The notes below the pieces were generated by a model that saw only the letters and a program-made list of their open reading frames with translations, did no database searches and had not been told where the DNA came from. A program made the translations under genes and the position numbers. Shown here piece by piece: positions 1-5,195 of a DNA stretch of 5,976 nt (its first letter is position 1; each line of letters starts with the position of its first letter). This DNA comes from JAYTQQ01 sp043784965 (GTDB lineage: Bacteria; Bdellovibrionota; Bdellovibrionia; Bdellovibrionales; JAMPXM01), in contig JAYVXS010000118.1 in NCBI GenBank assembly GCA_043784965.1, forward strand, positions 1 to 5,976, given 5' to 3'.

Positions 1-83
1 TTGATATGTGGAGAATTTTTTCAAAATGGTATCTACAAAAAATTTCTCTCAAAAATGAGTTCGTAGAGATCGCTAATTGCCGC

Positions 84-275
84 TAGCCCGGATATTTCAG
101 CAGCTTCGTCGTGAAATCGCTGATTCGCAGACTGGCCTGGCGCTTGAGAGACCTTTGAGTGAGGCAACATCAAAGCAGGTTGTCGCAATGAAAAGGTCTC
201 GAAAACGCCAGGAGCGAAGCGCCCAGACTAGCGAAGCGGCGATTGCAACAGAAATCTGATGAAACATCCGGGTTG
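84..275 (-). ncRNA. Candidate structured RNA, long rod-like hairpin (6S-like architecture)
   Basis: Seen directly: the stretch pairs with itself in nested order. 84-93 pairs with 266-275, 95-99 with 260-264, 101-103 with 256-258, 115-122 with 237-244, 124-128 with 231-235, 129-130 with 228-229, 132-135 with 223-226, 136-142 with 206-212, 144-145 with 203-204, 148-156 with 192-200, and 163-168 with 179-184. That is about 60 pairs, including a few G-U, in 192 nt. A closing stem is followed by an internal loop of about 11 nt on each side (104-114 against 245-255) and a long interrupted terminal stem. No reading frame here looks like a gene. Inference: a stable RNA of about 190 nt. Closing stem, central bubble, terminal stem and length all recall 6S RNA, but I recognise no 6S sequence signature. 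The strand is uncertain because both strands fold; minus is preferred because an extended -10 box lies at its foot. Alternatives are a DNA-level hairpin or a mobile repeat. Confidence 0.5.
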
Positions 276-284
276 AGTATACCA
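276..284 (-). promoter_or_regulatory. Extended -10 promoter element for the minus-strand RNA candidate
   Basis: Read on the minus strand this is TGGTATACT, a TGn extension followed by a hexamer with one mismatch to TATAAT. No good -35 box is visible at the usual spacing (299-304 reads GGTCAG), which extended -10 promoters can tolerate. A start about 7 nt downstream falls near 269-270, within a few bases of the foot of the 84-275 hairpin. This coincidence is the main reason for placing the RNA on the minus strand. Confidence 0.4.
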
Positions 285-355
285 GCTTAAGGGCAGCACT
301 GACCTTCTTTGGTGATTCGGCTTCTATTCTGGGTGGGGGCGCAGCAATAAAATGC

Positions 356-386
356 TTGTTCACTTTTGGTCATTTCGTCTTATACT
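356..386 (+). promoter_or_regulatory. Probable dedA promoter
   Basis: A -10 box TATACT at 381-386 has one mismatch to TATAAT. The best -35 is the weak TTGTTC at 356-361, with a long 19-nt spacer. Transcription would begin near 393, leaving a leader of about 90 nt before the dedA start at 486. Perfect 7-bp arms at 365-371 and 388-394 frame the -10 box and could bind a regulator. The promoter lies inside the longer in-frame reading of dedA from 366, which is an added reason to reject that longer start. Confidence 0.4.
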
Positions 387-394
387 CGACCAAA
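365..394. repeat. 7-bp inverted repeat framing the dedA -10 box
   Basis: TTTGGTC at 365-371 and GACCAAA at 388-394 are perfect reverse complements separated by 16 nt, with the -10 box TATACT between them. The half-sites are about two helical turns apart centre to centre, which fits a dimeric repressor covering the promoter. No known regulator consensus is recognised. Confidence 0.35.
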
Positions 395-473
395 CCATTT
401 TCAAGTATTAATGAGGGTAGGGGATCGTCAACGGTTTCGTAATTTCATTAATAAGACCAATATTTCAGGGACC

Positions 474-478
474 AGGAG
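474..478 (+). promoter_or_regulatory. Ribosome binding site that decides the dedA start
   Basis: AGGAG lies 7 nt before the TTG at 486. The in-frame alternatives (TTG 366, ATG 411, ATG 519) have no comparable Shine-Dalgarno sequence. Confidence 0.65.
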
Positions 479-485
479 TTCGAAA

Positions 486-1133
486 TTGATTTCAAGCCTC
501 ATTTATTTCTTTCATAATATGCCAGACGTCATTAATTCATGGTCTGTATCAATGGGCCCACTAGTGTATGTTCTGCTGTTTCTTATTATATTTTCTGAAA
601 CAGGATTGATTATTTTGCCATTTTTGCCAGGTGATTCATTGCTTTTTGCTTTGGGGGCATTGTCGGCAGCGAGTAGTTCGAATTTAAAAATATCTTTATT
701 AATGTTAATTCTACCCTTTGCGGCGCTTGGTGGAGATTTACTTAATTATAATATCGGTAAATTTTTTGGTAAACGTGTTTTGGACTCGAAATCATCAATA
801 GTTAACAGAAAATATCTTGAAAAAACCCATGCTTTTTATGAGCGTCATGGTGGCAAAACAATTTGTCTTGCTCGATTTGTCCCGGTGGTTCGCACTTATG
901 CTCCGTTTGTTGCCGGCGTCGGTGAAATGACATTTTCAAAATTTATTAGTTATAGTGTAGTTGGCGCCTATGCTTGGATCATATCGTTTTTGTGCTTGGG
1001 TTATTTTTTCGGAAACATTCCTGCCATCCGAACAAACTTTCATTACGTTATTGTTGGTATTATAATCATCTCTGTGCTGCCGGCCGTGTTTGAATTTTGG
1101 CGAGCAAATCGTGAGAGCAGAAGATTGAGCTAG
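486..1133 (+). CDS. dedA: DedA family inner-membrane protein
   Basis: DedA-family proteins are polytopic inner-membrane transporters. Members have been linked to recycling of undecaprenyl phosphate and other lipids across the membrane and to envelope integrity. The 215-residue product follows E. coli DedA (about 219 aa) closely from end to end. It has the re-entrant motif around ETGL (38-41) and PFLPGDSLLF (45-54), then GDLLNYNIGK (83-92), KTHAFYERHGGKT (113-125), LARFVPVVRTYAPFVAG (128-144) and a hydrophobic C-terminal segment (about 187-204). Residues E38, D50, R130 and R136 match the charged residues known to be essential in E. coli YqjA (E39, D51, R130, R136). The TTG start is chosen because AGGAG lies 7 nt upstream and the N-terminus then begins like E. 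coli DedA; a longer frame reaches TTG 366 and the next ATG is at 519. sppA follows after 37 nt, probably in the same transcript. The family is certain; the exact substrate is not. Confidence 0.93.
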   Translation: MISSLIYFFHNMPDVINSWSVSMGPLVYVLLFLIIFSETGLIILPFLPGDSLLFALGALSAASSSNLKISLLMLILPFAALGGDLLNYNIGKFFGKRVLDSKSSIVNRKYLEKTHAFYERHGGKTICLARFVPVVRTYAPFVAGVGEMTFSKFISYSVVGAYAWIISFLCLGYFFGNIPAIRTNFHYVIVGIIIISVLPAVFEFWRANRESRRLS

Positions 1134-1170
1134 TGACCGCTTTATTTCGAAATCATATGAAGAAGGATTT

Positions 1171-2976
1171 ATGAAAAATTTTATAAAATCAATTTTAGCT
1201 CGTGCTATTGGGACGTTATTGGGATGGATTGCATTTATTGTTTTTATAGCAGTTGCCATCAATTTGTTGAGTCACAATATTCAAGGCGTCAATGAACCCA
1301 TTCTTGCCAACTCGATTCTTCATCTGAAAATGAAGGGTATCTTACATGATCGACTACGTGCCATAGATATTGAAAGTATTTTGAGTTCACACGAACGAGG
1401 CCTCGGCCTTTATGAGGCGATTTCAGCAATTGCCGTTGCAAAACAAGACCAGCGGATTAAAGGAATTTATCTTGATATCAGGCGCTTTCAGGCCGGCTGG
1501 GCCAATTTGCAGTCGCTACACCGGGCACTTGATGATTTTGCCAAGAGTAAAAAATTTATTTACGCCTATGCGGATACCTACTCACAAAAGTCATATTATT
1601 TGGCGACCGCAGCGGATAAGATTTTCATTCAACCTAATGGTGAAATTGAAATGAACGGTCTTGAAATGACTTCGATGTTTTTAAAAGGCTTGCTCGATAA
1701 GCTCGAGGTTCAACCTAAAATATTTCGCGTTGGTCGTTTCAAGGCGGCAATTGAACCTTTGATTTTAGAAAAAATGAGCGTTGAAAATAAGGCTCAAAAT
1801 CAAATGCTTCTTAATGATATTTGGTCTGAAAATCGAAAGCAAATTTCATCAGTAACGCAAAAATCTCCTGAAACTATTGATGGTGCTGTAAACGCTTTGC
1901 AAATCAGTTCAGCAAAATCAGCAAAAGAGATGGGCCTTGTTCATCAGCTGGCCTTTGAAGATGAGGTCATTGATTTTATGAAGGCCAAAACGGTTGGCAA
2001 GGATCACGATCTCAATATCGTGGGCCCCGGGAGACTATTAAGAGATCAATCAGAAATTCGTTCGCTAAAAAAACGAACGAGCAATAAAATTGCACTCATT
2101 TTTGCTGAGGGAGAAATGTCGAGCGGCGAAGGTGGTCGAGACTCGATAGGCTCTGAGACTCTAGTAGCAGATCTTCAAGAGGCCCAATCTGACAAAGACG
2201 TTAAAGCGATTGTCCTGCGCATTAATAGTCCTGGCGGAGACGCACTGGCGGCAGACGTTATTTGGCGTGAGATTCAAAAAATTGATAAGAAAATTCCGGT
2301 TGTGGTTTCAATGGGTGATGTTGCGGCAAGTGGTGGCTATTATTTGGCGGCCGCTTCACGCTATATTTTTGCTGAGCCGATGACTATTACTGGCTCGATC
2401 GGAGTATTTGGAATCATGGCAAATACCGAGAAATTTTTTAAAAATAAACTGGGGGTGAGTTTTGATGGCGTCGTGACTCACCAGCACTCCGATATAGGAA
2501 ATTCAAATCGACCGATGACCGAGGTTGAGTCAAAATTTATACAAAGTAGTGTCGAGCGAGTATATGCGAGATTTTTGGACGTGGTAAAAACTGGTCGAAA
2601 TTTTAAGGACGTAAAAGAGGTAGCAGAAATCGCTGAAGGGCGGATTTGGTCAGGATTAAAAGCGAAAGAGGTGGGGTTGGTTGATGAGCTGGGAGGGCTA
2701 AATTCTGCGATTGAAAGAACCGCCGTCATTGCAAAACTGAGTAAACCTTATCGCCTTGAAATTTTTCCGAAAAATGAGGAGCGTGTCATGCAGTTTTTTG
2801 AGCGATACTTGGGTGAGGGCTTCGAAGAATTTTTACGGCTGAAAATGAGCTCTTGGCTGGGAAATTCGAAAGTTTTGCGGGCCCTCAAGTCCAGTTTTTT
2901 GAAGCTCGACCAAGAAACCATTCTCTTTAAATCCGGAGTATATGCACGTTTAATAGCGGTGCCAAATATAGAGTAA
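1171..2976 (+). CDS. sppA: Signal peptide peptidase SppA, 67K type
   Basis: SppA is a membrane-anchored serine protease that degrades signal peptides left in the inner membrane after secretory proteins are processed; its active site faces the periplasm. The 601 residues match the long double-domain form (E. coli 618 aa). One N-terminal transmembrane segment lies at about 12-33. The N-terminal S49 half (about 46-270) supplies the general-base lysine K191 in FRVGRFKAAIEP. The C-terminal half (about 305-530) supplies the nucleophile S387 in MGDVAASGGYY. The spacing of 196 residues is close to the 200 between K209 and S409 in E. coli. The oxyanion-region motif RINSPGG (350-356) and the TGSIGVFG segment (407-414) are intact. 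The ATG is preceded by AAGGA (1163-1167) only 3 nt away. It lies 37 nt after dedA, suggesting one envelope-maintenance operon. No clear terminator follows. No truncation or missing catalytic residue is seen. Confidence 0.96.
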   Translation: MKNFIKSILARAIGTLLGWIAFIVFIAVAINLLSHNIQGVNEPILANSILHLKMKGILHDRLRAIDIESILSSHERGLGLYEAISAIAVAKQDQRIKGIYLDIRRFQAGWANLQSLHRALDDFAKSKKFIYAYADTYSQKSYYLATAADKIFIQPNGEIEMNGLEMTSMFLKGLLDKLEVQPKIFRVGRFKAAIEPLILEKMSVENKAQNQMLLNDIWSENRKQISSVTQKSPETIDGAVNALQISSAKSAKEMGLVHQLAFEDEVIDFMKAKTVGKDHDLNIVGPGRLLRDQSEIRSLKKRTSNKIALIFAEGEMSSGEGGRDSIGSETLVADLQEAQSDKDVKAIVLRINSPGGDALAADVIWREIQKIDKKIPVVVSMGDVAASGGYYLAAASRYIFAEPMTITGSIGVFGIMANTEKFFKNKLGVSFDGVVTHQHSDIGNSNRPMTEVESKFIQSSVERVYARFLDVVKTGRNFKDVKEVAEIAEGRIWSGLKAKEVGLVDELGGLNSAIERTAVIAKLSKPYRLEIFPKNEERVMQFFERYLGEGFEEFLRLKMSSWLGNSKVLRALKSSFLKLDQETILFKSGVYARLIAVPNIE

Positions 2977-2997
2977 GAAATCTCTTCGTGTCTATCG

Positions 2998-3069
2998 CTA
3001 AAGCTCGGCCTGTATCAATCATTGATCTAGCGCTGAACTTTGAGCTATATAGCCAGCTTTAGGGCTGGT
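2998..3069. repeat. Overlapping inverted repeats in the sppA-cyclase gap
   Basis: CTAAAGCT (2998-3005) is the exact reverse complement of AGCTTTAG (3055-3062). The right arm overlaps a second, local hairpin, GCCAGC (3052-3057) with GCTGGT (3064-3069), including one G-U pair and a 6-nt loop. The two cannot form fully at once. No T-run follows, so this does not look like a standard intrinsic terminator. It might be an attenuator-like leader or only chance. Confidence 0.25.
3014..3026. repeat. 13-bp palindrome, possible operator
   Basis: ATCAAT-C-ATTGAT is a perfect 6-1-6 palindrome about 115-130 nt upstream of the diguanylate cyclase start. The size suits a dimeric DNA-binding protein, but no known consensus is recognised and short AT-rich palindromes occur by chance. 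Confidence 0.25.
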
Positions 3070-3140
3070 GCCAAAGAAATGGTCGAGGTCCGGTTATATG
3101 ATTTTTATTTAAATTAGTGTGGCGTCTTCGCAGTGCGCTC

Positions 3141-4679
3141 ATGCAAAATAAAGGAATGTCTCAACGAGCAATAGTAAATCCAGCAGATACAGGTCAGTCT
3201 GAAATGAATTCTCCGGAAAGCACATTCGATCTGAAACTCTTTGATAGTTTAATCAACGGAGTGGTTGTTATCGACGCGAGCCTTAAGATGATTTACGTCA
3301 ATCCAGCCGTTCAGCAAATGTGTGGACTTCATTCGAGCCGTGTGGGCAAAAAAGATCTCAAATCCATTTTAGTTTTTGAACCCGATATTTTTGATGCTGG
3401 AGTTAAGCTTATTGGCGATGCGACCCCATATCGAGAAGTAGTAATGCGGCCAAAGGCAAGCGCTGCGGCTCGAGTTCAAGTGACTATTCAATCACTGCCC
3501 GGACAAATTTTGAACGGACACGTGGTGCCGTCGACTTCGGAGGGGACTCAGGCCTGGATTATTTTTATTCATGATGTCACTCTTGAGGAGCGTCTTCAGA
3601 AAAAATACTTTGAGCAGTTGAAAGAAAAAGAAGAATTCATTAAAAAGTTGGATCGAAAACTTTATGAGACTTCAGTAATGTTTGAACTCGCTCAAGGCAT
3701 GAATCTTTTCAAAGATCTCCATGACATTTTGAATCTAATTCTGACCAAGCTTGAGGATGCATTTGCATTTTCTCATTCGGTTATTGGTCGAGTGGATTGT
3801 GAGAGTCTTCTCTTGCAGGCGGCAATTATTCGTGAAAACTCATTGTCCCAGGATGTAGCTCGTCGACCAACGAAGAGCGCATGGGTTGAAAGTTTTTTCA
3901 TGAAGGCATTGGCCGTCGGCGAGCCACGACTATTTCAGAAAGGTATGAACGCAGATATTGATTTCTTTCTTAAGGATGTGTTCACGGTTGATTTTTCAAA
4001 CTATCTCTTCGTACCTTTAGTGCATAAGAATGACGCCGGTTTTCTATTCTTACTTGATAGTAAACTGACCTGGGGGGGCGACGATGATGACGTAAGTCTC
4101 TTGTTTGGAATTGCGAATCAACTCCTACTCGCGATTGATAACAATCGAATCTATCAAGAATCAATGATTGATACCCTAACTAATATTTATAATCTGAGGT
4201 ATTTTCAGGAGCGCCTGGCTCTTGAATTTAAGCGAACTAAGCAGACTACCAAGCCACTTTCGGTGCTTATGATTGATGTCGACTTTTTCAAAAAGTTTAA
4301 TGATAATTTTGGACATGCAACCGGGGACGCAGTCTTAAAACAGGTCGCTGAAGCCATTGTTAATACGTTGCGGGAAACCGATACGGGGGCTCGATATGGT
4401 GGTGAAGAGTTTGTCGTGATTTTGCCTGAAACCGACTCGTTGTCAGCGATGGTTACAGCGGAGCGAATTCGTAAGAAGATTGAATCTATTCCGCTAAAAG
4501 TTGGCGATGCCAATCTGAAAATTACCGCCAGTATTGGGGCGGCTTGCTATCCTGAGTTTTGCAAGAGTCTAAACGATATCGTAAGCTGTGCAGATTCGGC
4601 AATGTATCAGGCTAAGGAGGCTGGTAGAAACAATTCTAAATTCTATTTTTCTGATGAGTCGAAGGGCTCAAAAAGTTAA
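3141..4679 (+). CDS. Diguanylate cyclase with PAS and GAF-like sensor domains
   Basis: Makes the second messenger c-di-GMP from two GTP. Numbered from ATG 3141 (512 aa): a PAS domain at about 29-150 (FDSLINGVVVID, YVNPAVQQMCG, IIFIHDVTLEERLQ), a charged helical linker about 152-182, a GAF-like domain about 182-332, and a GGDEF domain about 343-503. The active-site signature is GGEEF at 420-424. D379 in MIDVDFF, N387, H392 and D396 match the metal- and guanine-contacting residues of PleD. RETD at 411-414 is an intact inhibitory I-site, five residues before GGEEF, so product inhibition is expected. No signal peptide or transmembrane segment is seen, so it senses in the cytoplasm. The start is uncertain: the frame is open from GTG 3117, with ATGs at 3141, 3156 and 3204 and no well-spaced Shine-Dalgarno before any of them. 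A TATGAT at 3097-3102 may be its -10 box. The hendecad protein follows after 44 nt. Confidence 0.93.
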   Translation: MQNKGMSQRAIVNPADTGQSEMNSPESTFDLKLFDSLINGVVVIDASLKMIYVNPAVQQMCGLHSSRVGKKDLKSILVFEPDIFDAGVKLIGDATPYREVVMRPKASAAARVQVTIQSLPGQILNGHVVPSTSEGTQAWIIFIHDVTLEERLQKKYFEQLKEKEEFIKKLDRKLYETSVMFELAQGMNLFKDLHDILNLILTKLEDAFAFSHSVIGRVDCESLLLQAAIIRENSLSQDVARRPTKSAWVESFFMKALAVGEPRLFQKGMNADIDFFLKDVFTVDFSNYLFVPLVHKNDAGFLFLLDSKLTWGGDDDDVSLLFGIANQLLLAIDNNRIYQESMIDTLTNIYNLRYFQERLALEFKRTKQTTKPLSVLMIDVDFFKKFNDNFGHATGDAVLKQVAEAIVNTLRETDTGARYGGEEFVVILPETDSLSAMVTAERIRKKIESIPLKVGDANLKITASIGAACYPEFCKSLNDIVSCADSAMYQAKEAGRNNSKFYFSDESKGSKS

Positions 4680-4711
4680 TAGACCTCTTGTCTAACTAGT
4701 CGTGAGGTAAC

Positions 4712-4717
4712 GAGGAG
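4712..4717 (+). promoter_or_regulatory. Strong ribosome binding site for the hendecad protein
   Basis: GAGGAG lies 6 nt before the ATG at 4724, the best Shine-Dalgarno in the window. It supports the small downstream frame as a real, well-translated gene. Confidence 0.7.
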
Positions 4718-4723
4718 TAGAGC

Positions 4724-5089
4724 ATGTCGAGTGTAAAGGCTTCGGGAAGTGCGAGTGGTTCGGGTACAAATGTAGGTCGCGACGGCAGTCCGATAGAGAC
4801 TATTCGAAAATTGCAAGATACCTATAGTGCAAGAGAAGTTGAACAGGGCAAAAAGCATCATCAAGAACTTGTTTCAGTCAATGAATCACACAAAGAAGAG
4901 CTGCAAAAAGTTCAAGATCAGCACGAGCGTGCCCTTCGAGATATCAGGGCGAGAAATGAAGATACGGTTACCAAACAAGATATGAATTATCAAAAGGAAA
5001 TTAAGGATCTCAAAGATATGCACAGCCGTCGTCTTGAGCGGCTTGCTTTACAAAACAAAAAGGCGACCGAAAACGGCACCGAAAGTTAA
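4724..5089 (+). CDS. Small hendecad-repeat coiled-coil protein of unknown function
   Basis: I recognise no named family. The 121 residues have a flexible Ser/Gly-rich head (1-22), no signal peptide and no membrane segment, so the product is probably cytoplasmic. Residues 23-110 divide without gaps into eight 11-residue units: PIETIRKLQDT, YSAREVEQGKK, HHQELVSVNES, HKEELQKVQDQ, HERALRDIRAR, NEDTVTKQDMN, YQKEIKDLKDM and HSRRLERLALQ. Position 5 is aliphatic in seven of the eight, position 8 is usually Val, Ile or Leu, and position 1 is His or Tyr in six. Charged residues fill the rest. An 11-residue period is the hendecad signature of straight or right-handed coiled coils rather than the classical heptad. 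The tail 111-121 is polar. The start has an excellent Shine-Dalgarno, and the 44-nt gap suggests cotranscription with the diguanylate cyclase. A structural or scaffold role is inference only. Confidence 0.8.
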   Translation: MSSVKASGSASGSGTNVGRDGSPIETIRKLQDTYSAREVEQGKKHHQELVSVNESHKEELQKVQDQHERALRDIRARNEDTVTKQDMNYQKEIKDLKDMHSRRLERLALQNKKATENGTES

Positions 5090-5123
5090 GTCTTTGCCCA
5101 TTAACGGCATCATTGTCGCCCAG

Positions 5124-5190
5124 CACCCACCACATTACATCTAGTTCGAGCACTTAATGGCACCTGCTTTGTACTTCTTATAAGTGGGTG
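5124..5190 (+). promoter_or_regulatory. Leader inverted repeats near the vWA gene start
   Basis: CACCCAC (5124-5130) is the exact reverse complement of GTGGGTG (5184-5190). The right arm overlaps the only Shine-Dalgarno-like stretch of the vWA gene (GGGTGGA, 5186-5192), so pairing would hide it. A second pair, CCATTAA (5099-5105) with TTAATGG (5154-5160), interleaves with the first, making the folds mutually exclusive. Apart from these arms, and a TATAAG at 5179-5184 too close to the start to be a usual -10 box, the 106-nt gap 5090-5195 shows no terminator or other feature. Confidence 0.22.
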
Positions 5191-5195
5191 GATAT

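Noticed and set aside
1..86. Possible 3' tail of an upstream + strand gene
   Set aside because: Two + frames are open from the edge (ending at TAG 64-66 and TAG 84-86). With only 21-27 codons and no motif, neither can be preferred, so no gene is called.
77..259. 60-codon + strand frame starting at TTG
   Set aside because: It lies almost entirely within the long hairpin, has no Shine-Dalgarno or family resemblance, and overlaps an opposite frame; its composition follows the paired arms.
84..275. Integron attC site, CRISPR repeat or retron as explanations of the hairpin
   Set aside because: There are no attC end motifs, no repeated units with spacers, and no reverse transcriptase in the window. 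A retron cannot be excluded without the sequence left of position 1.
97..363. 88-codon minus-strand frame starting at GTG
   Set aside because: It runs through the hairpin and through the predicted minus-strand promoter, and its Arg/Ser/Ala-rich product resembles nothing I know. An RNA explanation is stronger.
366..485. N-terminal extension of dedA to TTG 366 or ATG 411
   Set aside because: It has no ribosome binding site, contains the likely promoter, and would add 25-40 residues absent from E. coli DedA.
1157..1174. Five-codon mini-frame overlapping the sppA start (ATGA)
   Set aside because: It is too short to judge. The overlap is probably incidental to the purine-rich Shine-Dalgarno region.
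936..1262. Minus-strand frames inside dedA/sppA (936-1262) and similar ones inside sppA and the cyclase (2478-2729, 3982-4164, 4205-4513)
   Set aside because: They are antisense shadows of well-identified + strand genes with no features of their own.
4683..4708. ACCTC/GAGGT inverted repeat before the hendecad gene
   Set aside because: Only 5 bp with a 16-nt loop and no T-run; too weak for a terminator or switch.
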